A stretch of DNA of 64,000 nucleotides from Halobacteriovoraceae bacterium (lineage in GTDB: Bacteria; Bdellovibrionota; Bacteriovoracia; Bacteriovoracales; Bacteriovoracaceae), in NCBI GenBank assembly GCA_020635135.1, contig JACKAJ010000016.1, positions 682,001 to 746,000 of the forward strand, read 5' to 3'. Within the stretch, counting starts at the first letter, position 1. Every line of letters starts with the position of its first letter. The notes below the pieces were generated by a model, which worked only from the letters and a program-made list of their open reading frames with translations, had not been told where the DNA came from and made no database searches. The translations under genes were made by a program, and so were the position numbers. Positions 53,911 to 63,291 of the stretch are shown in pieces.

Positions 53911-55329
53911 TTACTTTAATTTAAAAGCTGCAAGCTCTTCACGAAGTCTTTTTTCAGCTTCGCTAAATTTATGATCATCACTTTCATCATCAGCTCGATG
54001 CTCATCTCTATCGCGAATATATCCATGGCGACCAGGGATTGCAGAAGCTGAGATAATTTCTTCCTCTTCTTCAATGTCAATTTTAAGTTCACCTTTCTCA
54101 ACGGCCGCGCTTGCACTATCAATATATTTTTGGGCATCCTCTTCTGAGCACATCACAATTTGAGCAATCTCATCTGGGGCACTGGCGCTGAGATCAACAA
54201 TAGACATGACTCCGCCTTGAACAAGAACTTGCGCTGTTGCTTCGTTGAGTCCATCAAGTTGAATAAGGTTTTCAACAGCAAGTTTAACTTTTTCTTGAAG
54301 TTTTGACTTGGAAACAATATTAACCTTCCAAGAAGTCAGCATCGAAGCAAGGCGAACGTTTTGCCCTCGTCTTCCAATTGCTAATGAAAGTTGATCATCT
54401 TCAACAATAACATCAATAATTTTATCTTCTTGATTTAAACTAATAGAAGTAATGTCAGCAGGAGCCAAGGCTGCTCTTGTAAAAGTTTCAAGATCATCTG
54501 ACCACTTCACAATATCAATTTTTTCACCCTGAAGCTCATTAACAATATTTTGTACGCGAGAACCCTTCATCCCAACACAAGCTCCAACAGGATCGATGTC
54601 GCGATCTTTTGTATAGACTGCAATCTTAGCACGATGACCAGGCTCTCTCGCTGCGGCCATAATTTCAATTGTTCCATCTTGAATTTCAGGTACTTCAACT
54701 TCAAAGAGTTTAACAAGAAAAAGTGGACTTGTTCTTGAGAGTCTAATTTCAGGTCCTCTATTCGTCATTACAACTTCTGAAAGATAGGCTTGTATTCGAT
54801 CACCTGGCTTAAAGCTTTCTCCAAAAATAATTTCTCTTTTTGGAAGGATTGCATCAGCTTTCCCAAGGTCAACAATAACGTTTCCTCTTTCAAAGCGTCT
54901 AGCGATACCCGTAACAAGCTCTCCCTCTCGATGCTTGAATTCAGAAAACAAGATATCTCTTTCTGCATCTCTGACTTTTTGAAAAATAATTTGCTTTGCA
55001 GTTTGAATATCAACTCGAGTAAAGCCAATGTCTTCAATTTTAAGACCTAGCTGATCTCCAATTTCCGCATCTTCATCCAATTCTTTCGCTGAATTGAGTT
55101 CAATTTCAGTAATTTTATCTTTAACGTTATCCACGACAGTTTTATACTGATAAATTTCAATATCACCATCGTCTTCATTATAGCGAGCTTCAAACTCTCC
55201 ATGGATTCCGTATTTTTTTCTTGCGGTAACAACAAAAGCCTGTTCAATCGCCCCAACAACGATATCTCGACGAATACCTCTGTCTTTTCCAATTTGTTCA
55301 ATAACTCGACCTAATTCTGAAAAGTCCAC
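53911..55329 (-). CDS. nusA: transcription termination/antitermination factor NusA
   Basis: NusA binds RNA polymerase to modulate pausing, termination and antitermination. The 472 residues comprise an N-terminal polymerase-binding domain, an S1 domain (GELVTGIARRFERGNVIVDL), and KH domains (GACVGMKGSRVQNIV and AIGRRGQNVRLASML), then a helix-hairpin-helix-like segment (LNEATAQVLVQGGVMSIVDL) and a charged tail. It starts at GTG 55329 with GGAG upstream. infB begins 37 bases downstream. Confidence 0.97.
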   Translation of the reverse strand: MDFSELGRVIEQIGKDRGIRRDIVVGAIEQAFVVTARKKYGIHGEFEARYNEDDGDIEIYQYKTVVDNVKDKITEIELNSAKELDEDAEIGDQLGLKIEDIGFTRVDIQTAKQIIFQKVRDAERDILFSEFKHREGELVTGIARRFERGNVIVDLGKADAILPKREIIFGESFKPGDRIQAYLSEVVMTNRGPEIRLSRTSPLFLVKLFEVEVPEIQDGTIEIMAAAREPGHRAKIAVYTKDRDIDPVGACVGMKGSRVQNIVNELQGEKIDIVKWSDDLETFTRAALAPADITSISLNQEDKIIDVIVEDDQLSLAIGRRGQNVRLASMLTSWKVNIVSKSKLQEKVKLAVENLIQLDGLNEATAQVLVQGGVMSIVDLSASAPDEIAQIVMCSEEDAQKYIDSASAAVEKGELKIDIEEEEEIISASAIPGRHGYIRDRDEHRADDESDDHKFSEAEKRLREELAAFKLK

Positions 55330-55345
55330 TATAACTCTCCTTCAA

Positions 55346-55873
55346 TTACAGTTGAGGCTCCCAGTGAGCGCTCACTATTTGCTGACTGTTTATATTAATA
55401 ACTGCATTATTATTTTTTAATTCAACATCAAAAATAATTTCAAAGTTTCCATCTCCTTGAGGTTGAATTTCTTTCACTTCGCCCACCAAAACTTTATTTT
55501 TAAGGGCTTTTTCTTTTTTGAGCTCTTCGGTAAGCTCCAACTCTCCACGATATTTAACTGCGATCCTCTCTCCAATCGACCACTCGAAGTGTTGTAAAGT
55601 TCTCAACTTGCGGTAAAGTCCAGGCGAAGAAACCTCTAAGACAATATCTTCGGGAATCCATTCGTTATTTTCGAAAAAAGGAGTCAGTTCTCGATCAACT
55701 TTCACACAGTCTTCAATAACTGCCGTTTGTGTTTTGTCGTCCATAATAAAGAGACGCAAAAGCTTTTGACCATTGAGATAGTCCATGTCGTATAGAGTAT
55801 AGTTCAACTCCGCTACCACTGGATAGCACAGCTCAAAAAACTTTTGTTCAAGGCCTGTTCGTTTAACTTCCAT
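55346..55873 (-). CDS. rimP: ribosome maturation factor RimP
   Basis: RimP takes part in 30S assembly. The 175 residues show the family pattern: FELCYPVVAELNYTLYDMDY, KLLRLFIMDD, CVKVDRELTPFFE, VLEVSSPGLYRKLRTLQHF and the barrel end with FEIIFDVELKNNN. It is first in the rimP-nusA-infB-rbfA-truB unit and ends 16 bases before nusA starts. Confidence 0.93.
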   Translation of the reverse strand: MEVKRTGLEQKFFELCYPVVAELNYTLYDMDYLNGQKLLRLFIMDDKTQTAVIEDCVKVDRELTPFFENNEWIPEDIVLEVSSPGLYRKLRTLQHFEWSIGERIAVKYRGELELTEELKKEKALKNKVLVGEVKEIQPQGDGNFEIIFDVELKNNNAVININSQQIVSAHWEPQL

Positions 55874-55893
55874 TAACCTATCATTTATTCAAT

Positions 55894-55925
55894 AAAAAAG
55901 GGTGGTCAAAAGCCACCCTTTTTAT
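55894..55925 (-). terminator. terminator between the GNAT gene and rimP
   Basis: An 8-base stem (AAGGGTGG with CCACCCTT) with a 7-base loop is flanked by A6 and T5. It lies downstream of the 56025-56519 gene and upstream of rimP, so it separates two minus-strand units. Confidence 0.85.
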
Positions 55926-56024
55926 ATATCGAGTCTAGAATCCACATTTATCAACTTCAGAATACGTTTTAGTTACCAATAATAATGCGAAAAATCAATA
56001 AGGGATAGTCAGAGAACCAAAGCG

Positions 56025-56519
56025 CTAAGCGTCAAATCTAGATTCTCTATTCCAAAGCATCGAGAGAGCATCACTTTGATCACTATAGTATTTTTTTAAC
56101 AGGCGCAATTTCTCGAAACCCGTAGTTTCATAGAGCCCTATGGCCCTCGTGTTTTCTGCTTCGACTTCCAGGTAAATTTGTTCAAGCTTAGGATAAAACT
56201 CCACAAGATCCTCGAACATTTTGCGAGCTAATCCTTTTCCTTCCCAGGCCTCGCCCAGCACGACTTTCAATAAATGAAGAGAGAGAGGCTTTTTTACCTC
56301 AACCAAATAAAGGGAGAAGCCAATAAGCTCTTTGTCGAGTGTAAGCTCATGGAGCAAGTAATTATCAGGGCATTGCAAGAGTTCAGACCATGCCCCTTTT
56401 TTCCACGAGTATTTCATTCTTTTTTTGTCTAAATTTTTAATTGCGTCAAAGCGCTCTTGGCGAAGCGACCTTATTTCTTTTCCAATATAAAAATGGCTTT
56501 TCGTTTTATTCTTTTTCAT
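56025..56519 (-). CDS. GNAT family N-acetyltransferase
   Basis: The 164 residues have a RimI-like GNAT pattern: ELIGFSLYLV, the acetyl-CoA motif LGEAWEGKGLARKMFEDLV, and AENTRAIGLYETTGFEKLRLLKKYY. A ribosomal-protein or other amine target is likely but cannot be told. ATG 56519 is chosen because it avoids running far back into the upstream gene, whose end it still overlaps by 14 bases; the ribosome site is weak (TTAAGA). Confidence 0.87.
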   Translation of the reverse strand: MKKNKTKSHFYIGKEIRSLRQERFDAIKNLDKKRMKYSWKKGAWSELLQCPDNYLLHELTLDKELIGFSLYLVEVKKPLSLHLLKVVLGEAWEGKGLARKMFEDLVEFYPKLEQIYLEVEAENTRAIGLYETTGFEKLRLLKKYYSDQSDALSMLWNRESRFDA

Positions 56520-57138
56520 TCTTAACTTTAATTTCGTGCCTGTACTGTTTATAGATCGAATCAAAAAAGGTAAATACCGACTGGATATTTTGAGCTTCTT
56601 TATAGTCTTTTCTTATGTTAAATCGTTTTTGAATAAATTCTTCCATTTTAAAATAGGGAAGCATCGCTTTTAAAACATCTCCATCAATTAATTGACTGCG
56701 GTTGCAATCGGTTATTTGAGAAAGATCACGGATTGATTCTGTTTTTTGTTGTGAAAGGGCAATATCGTAGCCTCTAATAAAAATCATAACTTTCAAGGCT
56801 AAAAGATAAAAAGTTGTGAACTTGCTTTTTTCAATCTCATCTGCAAAATTCTGTTTGAGGATTTCATCCATATCCGCTTGTTTCTGTTGGAGTTTTTCAA
56901 AAAATCCTTTCATCGTTTCCAGTCCGACACTCTCTTTATTCAAACAATTAAAATAGATCAATTCATTATGAAACTTCTTAATCTCACTTCGAGTAAAGTA
57001 ATTGTTTTCTATCCGCAAAACGACATCATCCTGCATAATTGTTTCGCCTTGTTTTTTTATCACGGAAACAACTTCGTTTTGGGCAAATAATAAATGGCCA
57101 GTGAAAACTGGCCATAAGAGTAATATGAAAATTTTCAA
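56506..57138 (-). CDS. exported protein of unknown function
   Basis: The 210 residues start at TTG 57138, which has TAGGA 7-8 bases upstream and gives an excellent signal peptide (MKIFILLLWPVFTGHLLFAQ). The frame is open to 57204, but that would lie within the upstream regulator gene. The mature part is helical, with VVLRIENNYFTRSEIKKF recalling the start of SurA-like chaperones, yet no isomerase domain follows. It lies between a regulator gene and a GNAT gene in one unit. Confidence 0.72.
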   Translation of the reverse strand: MKIFILLLWPVFTGHLLFAQNEVVSVIKKQGETIMQDDVVLRIENNYFTRSEIKKFHNELIYFNCLNKESVGLETMKGFFEKLQQKQADMDEILKQNFADEIEKSKFTTFYLLALKVMIFIRGYDIALSQQKTESIRDLSQITDCNRSQLIDGDVLKAMLPYFKMEEFIQKRFNIRKDYKEAQNIQSVFTFFDSIYKQYRHEIKVKNEKE

Positions 57139-57148
57139 AATATTTTTC

Positions 57149-58438
57149 CTAAATAGGCGAACTAATCTCAACATTACCAATAGAGTCTTTAGAAGAATGG
57201 GCATGTTGGCAAAATCTCACTTTTACATGTGGGCTAAAAGTATAACCATCTTTTCCTCTAATAATATATTTACTCTTTTCACCTACCCCTGGTTCAATCA
57301 ACTTTCTCAAACGCGAAATACTCGTATAGATAAGTTTATCGTGAATCAATGGGTTGTATTCTTCTCTCCAAATATCTCGGGAGAGATCTTCTTTATCAAA
57401 ATATTTACCAGGGTTTGAAGCCAAAAGGTAAAGTATCTCAAGAAGAACAAAGCGGTGTTTAAAATCTATCACTCCAAGATTTTTCTCTTTAATAATTCTC
57501 TCTGTTTTATCTATGACAAAATCAATATTAGAATCATTAACTTCTTCAATCTCAAGATTTATTTTTTCATGAAGTTTTTTAAAGTATTGAGCATTATTGT
57601 GAGTTTTTGCTAATTCAAAGAACGTGAGAGCCTTTTTATAATCTCCCATTTTTTTATGAGAACGCCCTATTCCAAGCATAATATAGCCAAATAGATTCCA
57701 GCATACTTTCTTTGTGAGATCTTCCGATGCTTTCTTAAAAAACGTAATCGCTTTTTTATAATCTCCCATCTGGTTGTAAATATTCCCATAAAGAAGATAC
57801 ATACTTCCTTTCAAATAACCTTTGTTAAGGATTGAAAGCAATTGTTCTAATTGACGAAGCACTTTAATAGCTTCTTCACACTGATCCATCTGGTAATAAT
57901 TTTGGGCAATAAAAAGCAAAGACTTGGCAACGACTTCTGGTTCATTGCTTTCTTGAGCCTTCTTGTAAGCGAGTGAAAAGTTGTCTATCGCTTGTTGGAA
58001 TTCCCCGAGATAAGTTTTAGTGGCCCCGAGATAAAAGAAATATTCTGCTCGAGCTTGCCAGCTGCTATCAGCAAAAATATTTTCGAGAAGAATTTGCGAA
58101 ACACTGATGTAATTTTTAGCCTCTTCTTTTCTTAAAAATTCAGAATAAATTCTGATCAAAAACCCTGTGATTTTCATCATCGCAAAAGCATCTTCTGGCA
58201 ATTCACAGACATCGAGAGCTTTTAAGAAATAGTATTCGGCTTTTTCAAAATCAGCTTTATCAAAGTAAATCTTGGCAAGTTTATAATGGGTTTGACCAAT
58301 TTCTCTTGGAGATATTGACGACTTTGCTTGACCTGCTACCGGGCTCGGCTTGTTCGTTTCCATTGGAAGAGTGTTAAGCCCTAGATTTTTTGCTTTAAGA
58401 GCTTTTTCTTGGATTTGTTGAAGAACCTCTAGTGACAT
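57149..58438 (-). CDS. TPR-repeat transcriptional regulator with a C-terminal winged helix
   Basis: The 429-residue protein has about eight helical repeats of the TPR type from residues 50 to 290 (YKLAKIYFDKADFEKAEYYF, YGNIYNQMGDYKKAITFFKK, GIGRSHKKMGDYKKALTFF). The end (about 325-400) is an OmpR-type winged-helix: LEILYLLASNPGKYFDKEDL, TSISRLRKLIEPG and IIRGKDGYTFSP. There is no receiver domain. The TPRs probably bind a partner or effector that controls DNA binding. It lies upstream of the exported-protein and GNAT genes. Confidence 0.87.
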   Translation of the reverse strand: MSLEVLQQIQEKALKAKNLGLNTLPMETNKPSPVAGQAKSSISPREIGQTHYKLAKIYFDKADFEKAEYYFLKALDVCELPEDAFAMMKITGFLIRIYSEFLRKEEAKNYISVSQILLENIFADSSWQARAEYFFYLGATKTYLGEFQQAIDNFSLAYKKAQESNEPEVVAKSLLFIAQNYYQMDQCEEAIKVLRQLEQLLSILNKGYLKGSMYLLYGNIYNQMGDYKKAITFFKKASEDLTKKVCWNLFGYIMLGIGRSHKKMGDYKKALTFFELAKTHNNAQYFKKLHEKINLEIEEVNDSNIDFVIDKTERIIKEKNLGVIDFKHRFVLLEILYLLASNPGKYFDKEDLSRDIWREEYNPLIHDKLIYTSISRLRKLIEPGVGEKSKYIIRGKDGYTFSPHVKVRFCQHAHSSKDSIGNVEISSPI

Positions 58439-58684
58439 CCTCTGTTTCCTCCTCGTTCATGACGGCCGATGGACAATTTTTCCCGCAGATATAAACCAAT
58501 ATCCTTTGGTCGTAGTAACCTTACACGAATCCCGTAAGCATGTAAAATACTTTTTATTGATATAACTTGTTGAAAATACAGAAACTTAATAAAATTTTGC
58601 CACAATTTTTTAATAAAAATCTTACATCTGAGCAAGAACCATGAAAATAAGTTATATTCTAGCTCGTAAATAAGGGTAATAACG
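58439..58684. promoter_or_regulatory. divergent promoter region between the TPR regulator and thrS
   Basis: This 246-base gap is AT-rich. A candidate thrS promoter has TTGTTG (58567-58572), 17 bases and TAAAAT (58590-58595), leaving about 90 bases of leader before the ATG. I see no T-box or operator-like anticodon mimic. The promoter call is weak. Confidence 0.35.
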
Positions 58685-60442
58685 ATGGAAAAGTACAGCT
58701 TAGACACAATACGGCACAGCACGGCTCACCTTATGGCGCAAGCCATTATGGAACTCTATCCCGAAGACAACGTTCAGTTAGGTATCGGTCCCGTTATCGA
58801 AAATGGGTTTTACTACGATATCGAAATGAAAACGCGTTTGAGTGACGATGATCTCAAGAAAATTGAAAAACGAATGAAAGAGATCATTAAGAAAAAACTT
58901 CCAATCACAAGACATGTTCTTTCTAGAAAAGAGGCCATGGATTTTTTCAAAAAACGTCATCAGAATCTTAAACTCGAATTGATTCGCGATCTTCCTGAAG
59001 GTGAAGAAATCTCTTATTACTCTCAAGGAGATGAATTTTTTGATCTCTGCCGTGGCCCTCACGTTGAAAATACCGGGCACCTCCCTATGGCCTTTAAACT
59101 CCTTCATACTGCTGGAGCCTACTGGCGAGGTGATGAGAAAAGACCAATGCTTCAAAGAGTGTATGCAGCTTGTTTTGATAACAAAGAAGAACTCAAGCAA
59201 CACCTTCACTTTTTAGAAGAGGCCAAGAGACGCGATCACCGGAAATTGGGAAAAGACCTAGAACTCTTTCACTTTGAGCAAGTGGCACCAGCCAGTCCGT
59301 TTTTTATGCCTAAAGGGGCCTTTATCTACAACAAACTTGTAGAGTTTATGAGAAACCTCTACGTCCGTTTTGGTTATAAGGAAGTTATCACTCCTCAAGT
59401 TTTAGATGTCGAACTTTGGCATACAAGTGGTCATTACGAAAACTATAAAGAAAATATGTATTTTACGACTGTCGACGATAGAGAATTTGCTCTAAAACCG
59501 ATGAACTGCCCTTGTCATATGTTGATGTTCAAACACTACAAATATAGTTATCGAGAACTCCCTCTTCGCTACGCTGATTTTGGACGCCTCCATCGCTATG
59601 AGAGATCAGGTGTTGTCGCTGGACTCACACGTGTTCGAACTTTTTGCCAAGACGATGCTCATATATTTATTCAAACAGATAAAATTCAAGATGAAATTCT
59701 TTCATTAATGGAGATGTTTTTTATTTGCTATGAACACTTTGGGTTTAACAAAATCAAAATTAATCTTTCCACTCGTCCAGAAAAGAAAATTGGTGATGAT
59801 AAAATTTGGGATGAATCAGAAGCTGCACTTAAAGCTGCACTCGATAAAAGTGGGTATGAATATGGAATAAAAGAGGGTGATGGTGCTTTTTATGGACCAA
59901 AAATTGATATTGAAATAGCTGATGCCCTCAATCGCTACCACCAACTTGGAACAATTCAATTAGACTTTATGCTTCCTGAGCGCTTTGATCTCAAATACAC
60001 TGATAGTGACGGGGTTGATAAAAGACCAGTTGTTATCCATCGTGCTCTTTTGGGATCTTTAGAGAGATTTATTGGAGTCTACACAGAGCATGTCGGAGGG
60101 GCCTTTCCTTTCTGGCTAGCCCCTCAGCAGGCCAAAATAATTCCGGTCAACAATGAAGTCCATGGAGAATTCTGCCATAAAATTGCAGAAGAATTTAAAA
60201 ATCTAGGTCTGAGAATTGAAGTAGACGATCGCAATGAAACAATGGGCTTAAAAACCCGACAAATCCAAAAAGCCAAAATTCCTTTTATGCTTGTCATTGG
60301 TGATAAGGAAGTTGAAAGTCAGTCAATTAATGTGCGAAAATATGGAGAGAAAGAAAGTCGAAGTTATTCGATTGAGGAGTTAAAAACTATGTTCGTTGAA
60401 TTCAATAATGAACTTACTCCTAAGAAACTAAGGACATCGTAA
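58685..60442 (+). CDS. thrS: threonyl-tRNA synthetase lacking the TGS domain
   Basis: ThrRS charges tRNA-Thr and edits serine. The 585 residues start directly with the editing domain (IRHSTAHLMAQAIMELYP and FFDLCRGPHV, the HXXXH and CXXXH metal sites). The class II core follows (ALKPMNCPCHMLMFKH, RYERSGVVAGLTRVRTFCQD), with the anticodon-binding domain at the end. Typical bacterial ThrRS is about 640 residues with an N-terminal TGS domain; none is encoded here. ddl starts 2 bases later. Confidence 0.97.
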   Translation: MEKYSLDTIRHSTAHLMAQAIMELYPEDNVQLGIGPVIENGFYYDIEMKTRLSDDDLKKIEKRMKEIIKKKLPITRHVLSRKEAMDFFKKRHQNLKLELIRDLPEGEEISYYSQGDEFFDLCRGPHVENTGHLPMAFKLLHTAGAYWRGDEKRPMLQRVYAACFDNKEELKQHLHFLEEAKRRDHRKLGKDLELFHFEQVAPASPFFMPKGAFIYNKLVEFMRNLYVRFGYKEVITPQVLDVELWHTSGHYENYKENMYFTTVDDREFALKPMNCPCHMLMFKHYKYSYRELPLRYADFGRLHRYERSGVVAGLTRVRTFCQDDAHIFIQTDKIQDEILSLMEMFFICYEHFGFNKIKINLSTRPEKKIGDDKIWDESEAALKAALDKSGYEYGIKEGDGAFYGPKIDIEIADALNRYHQLGTIQLDFMLPERFDLKYTDSDGVDKRPVVIHRALLGSLERFIGVYTEHVGGAFPFWLAPQQAKIIPVNNEVHGEFCHKIAEEFKNLGLRIEVDDRNETMGLKTRQIQKAKIPFMLVIGDKEVESQSINVRKYGEKESRSYSIEELKTMFVEFNNELTPKKLRTS

Positions 60443-60444
60443 AA

Positions 60445-61419
60445 GTGAAAAAAAATATTCTCGTTCTTTTTGGTGGAGGAGGTAATGAGCATGAAATTTC
60501 CATCGTCTCCAAAAAGTACCTCATCGAGAATCTTCAATCCAACGACATTAATATTTTTGAAGTTGAAATAAAAAAAGATAAATTCTGGTATATCCAAGAT
60601 AAAAAAGTAAGTCTCAACTTTAATAAAGAACTCATTATTGATAACAACAAATATGCAATTGATTTTGTCTTTCCCTGTATTCATGGTTATCCCGTCGAAA
60701 CAGGGCACCTTCAATCATATTTAGAGATGATTGGGTTACCTTATTTTGGAAATCGACCTGAAGCAAGCTTTGCAACTTTTAATAAATTTGTAACTAAGCT
60801 TTGGTTAGAAAATTACCAAATTCCAACAACTCCCTTTATTTCACTTACTGATTGTGGAAAAGATTCGATGGCAAGGGCCATCGATTTCTTTGAAACTCAC
60901 AGCGCTGGAGTCTTTATCAAAGCTTCCTCTGAAGGATCCTCCGTTGGCTGTTACCCCACTAAGAGTCTCGAGCACCTTGAAGAGAATATTAAAAAAGCAT
61001 TTCAATACTCGCCAGAAGTCATTATTGAAAAACTAGTCAATGCCCGAGAACTTGAAGTGGCTGTTTATCAATATCGAGGCCAAACTTATGCCAGCGCCCC
61101 GGGGGAAATTCTTTGCCCTGACAAGTTCTATAGCTACGATGAAAAATACAGTGAGAAATCTCAGACAAGAACCACGCTTCACCCAGAAGCACTCAGTGAT
61201 CAAACAATTAAAACGATCAAGAATATAGCCTTAAAAGCTTTTAAGGTTTTGAACCTCCGGCACTTGAGCCGCATAGATTTTTTCTATGATGAAAGTAAAA
61301 ATCATGTTTTTATCAATGAAATTAACACCTTGCCAGGGATGACCCCCATTTCGCTCTTTCCTAAGATGATGGAAAACAATGGGCAGAATTTCTCTGAGTG
61401 GCTAAAAAGCCACCTCTAA
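60445..61419 (+). CDS. ddl: D-alanine--D-alanine ligase
   Basis: Ddl makes the D-Ala-D-Ala dipeptide for peptidoglycan. The 324 residues match the ATP-grasp ligase: VLFGGGGNEHEISIVS, FPCIHGYPVETGHLQSYLEM, IKASSEGSSVGCYP, INEINTLPGMTPISLFPKM. The start is GTG 60445, just after thrS, so the two are co-transcribed. The substrate-loop region has YPVETG where most have G-x-GE-DG; that is a variant to check. Confidence 0.93.
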   Translation: MKKNILVLFGGGGNEHEISIVSKKYLIENLQSNDINIFEVEIKKDKFWYIQDKKVSLNFNKELIIDNNKYAIDFVFPCIHGYPVETGHLQSYLEMIGLPYFGNRPEASFATFNKFVTKLWLENYQIPTTPFISLTDCGKDSMARAIDFFETHSAGVFIKASSEGSSVGCYPTKSLEHLEENIKKAFQYSPEVIIEKLVNARELEVAVYQYRGQTYASAPGEILCPDKFYSYDEKYSEKSQTRTTLHPEALSDQTIKTIKNIALKAFKVLNLRHLSRIDFFYDESKNHVFINEINTLPGMTPISLFPKMMENNGQNFSEWLKSHL

Positions 61420-61507
61420 TTATTCCAAAGACTTAAGCCCATTCTTTCCCCGTATCTCCAAACCCATTAAAATAGTACAATATATCGAGACAGAGGGGGT
61501 TTTTCGA

Positions 61508-62497
61508 TTGTTTGCCCATCAACTACCATTCCAGCTTTTTGAAAAGTCACCTCGCGAGTTACTAGGCATTGATGTTGCCGAACAACCTATCTATATCTAC
61601 AACAATAATAAATTTCATAAAATCCTCAAAGCTCGTCAGAAAATCACTCAAGAGTTCGTGAAAAGCCTTTTGCTTAAAAATATCAATCTCGTTTTTGTTA
61701 GCTTAGAAGACAATCAAAGAATTCAAGAGAATTTTCTTGAAAGACTTCGCGCTAACTCACGAGCCTTATCGATTGGAGACCCTTACGAAAATTCGATGAA
61801 ACACCTTTCCTTGATGACTTTGAATTTATCAAATCTTTATAGCTCCCCACTCGATGATGAGATTTTAAAGCTTCTTTTTCAGACATCTGGAAATTTCGTC
61901 AATTTTCTTCATCAAAATAAAAAAATACTGAATAAACTTTATCGCCAAATCAGTACACATCCATTTCACTACTCAAAGTTACAACCTCTGCTTTCTTCAC
62001 TGTTACTTTTAGGCTATTGCCAATACTTACATCAATTCTCTGCTAGAGAAATTGAGACTCTCTTTGTTACAAGCTATCTCAAGGACGTAGGAATGTGCTA
62101 TGTCCCTCAGGATTCACTCGATAAAGAAAAACTTTCACCTGAAGAAAAAAAGGCTCTAACGGTTCATCCCTATAACTCTACTTTACTACTTGAAAACCGA
62201 GTTCCTTTAAACCGTACTTCACTAGAAATTGTCACCCATCACCATTTTCTCAACGATCAAATTCGACAAATTCGCTTAGGTGGGGTCCCTCAATCAAATC
62301 AAGATTATGCGTTCGGGATCGAAACTTATTTAGTCGGAGTTTTCGATGTCTTAACGGCCATGACAACCGAACGTCCTTATAGAAAAGCAAGCTCTCTTTT
62401 TGAGTCTCTCGACCTTATTAAAAACGTTATGGCCGATCAATACCCTCTCGAATACAAAGCCCTTATTTATTTTCTTAAAAACTTTTTCAAAGTATAA
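61508..62497 (+). CDS. degenerate HD-GYP-like protein
   Basis: The 329 residues start at TTG 61508 with GAGGGGG about 8-9 bases upstream. The second half follows the HD-GYP c-di-GMP phosphodiesterase pattern: YLKDVGMCYVPQDSLDK (normally LHDIGK), KLSPEEKKALTVHPYNS, VTHHHFLND and GVFDVLTAMTTERPYRKA. The metal-binding His of the HD pair is Lys near residue 191, and the GYP motif is absent, so catalysis is unlikely. The first half is unknown. It may be a c-di-GMP effector or scaffold. Confidence 0.85.
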   Translation: MFAHQLPFQLFEKSPRELLGIDVAEQPIYIYNNNKFHKILKARQKITQEFVKSLLLKNINLVFVSLEDNQRIQENFLERLRANSRALSIGDPYENSMKHLSLMTLNLSNLYSSPLDDEILKLLFQTSGNFVNFLHQNKKILNKLYRQISTHPFHYSKLQPLLSSLLLLGYCQYLHQFSAREIETLFVTSYLKDVGMCYVPQDSLDKEKLSPEEKKALTVHPYNSTLLLENRVPLNRTSLEIVTHHHFLNDQIRQIRLGGVPQSNQDYAFGIETYLVGVFDVLTAMTTERPYRKASSLFESLDLIKNVMADQYPLEYKALIYFLKNFFKV

Positions 62498-62591
62498 AAA
62501 ACCCTTTTCAATCGATGAAAGTTTTTTTTTAATAATAATTAGGAGGGCCCTTCGGAAGGGGCATCACACTCTTATATTCTAAGGAGGGAAT

Positions 62592-62813
62592 ATGTCGACA
62601 GATCTAGAAAGCCCATTAACTGGTATTATCGCAGAAGAAAATGTTGTTATTGATTTTGGAGAACATGAAGGAAAATCTGTTTTTGAAATCCAAGTAACTC
62701 AACCCATTTATTACAAATTTTTATTACAAGAAAAAGAAAAAGGAAACTTTTACATTAGAAGAAGTAAAGACAAAATCTTTCGACTTTATATTCACGACAC
62801 TCCTATTAATTAA
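62592..62813 (+). CDS. small conserved-looking protein, possibly DUF3820-related
   Basis: The 73-residue protein has a strong ribosome site (AAGGAGGG). FGEHEGKSVFEIQVTQPIYY recalls the FGKHKGK-EIP motif of DUF3820/exonuclease-associated small proteins. It is followed by FRLYIHDTP. No signal peptide is seen. A bidirectional terminator follows. Confidence 0.65.
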   Translation: MSTDLESPLTGIIAEENVVIDFGEHEGKSVFEIQVTQPIYYKFLLQEKEKGNFYIRRSKDKIFRLYIHDTPIN

Positions 62814-62840
62814 AATATTAACTAAAATGTTATAAGAATA

Positions 62841-62877
62841 AAAAAGAGCTTAAGGGAAACTTAAGCTCTTTTTTTAT
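62841..62877. terminator. bidirectional terminator
   Basis: A perfect 10-base stem (62845-62854 with 62860-62869) with a 5-base loop has A-rich and T-rich flanks on either side. It lies between two convergent small genes and serves both. Confidence 0.9.
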
Positions 62878-63201
62878 TTATTCACAAGGTTGGATTTCAA
62901 CAAATGTTGGTTCAAGTGAACCTGGGTGAAAAACAACAGCATCAAGAACATCACCATCGAGAACTTTTTCAATAGTTATGACCAAGTCATCAGAAATTGT
63001 ATCGATAGCTTCAATAAAATCACCTTCATAGCAAACATCGACAATACCGTCATAATTCCAAACTTCTTCAGCCTTAGTAAAAAAATCTTCGGCTACAGTT
63101 GCATCAGAGATGGAATTCCCTTCAAAGTAAATCCCGACTTCCCTCGCCTCGGCCAATAGACTAACAGAGCACATCATCGCTAAAACAAATAATTTTTTCA
63201 T
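62878..63201 (-). CDS. small exported protein of unknown function
   Basis: The 107 residues start at ATG 63201, with GGGGAGGGG about 8 bases upstream, and have a signal peptide (KKLFVLAMMCSVSLLAEA). The mature part is acidic and holds two cysteines (VDVCYEGD and the last but one residue, PCE). I see no domain. It resembles in style the small exported proteins at 32002-32855, without clear sequence identity. Confidence 0.72.
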   Translation of the reverse strand: MKKLFVLAMMCSVSLLAEAREVGIYFEGNSISDATVAEDFFTKAEEVWNYDGIVDVCYEGDFIEAIDTISDDLVITIEKVLDGDVLDAVVFHPGSLEPTFVEIQPCE

Positions 63202-63291
63202 AAATCCCCTCCCCAATTGTGGATTAAGTTTTGGCGGTATATCGCTTTTCTAGCGATAGGGCAAGAGATCAAATTTGAAAATCACACCGCA

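Noticed and set aside
62545..62566. Hairpin-like GGGCCCTTCGGAAGGGGC before the small gene
   Set aside because: The stem is imperfect, has no T run and lies just upstream of a strong ribosome site; no terminator or riboswitch can be claimed.
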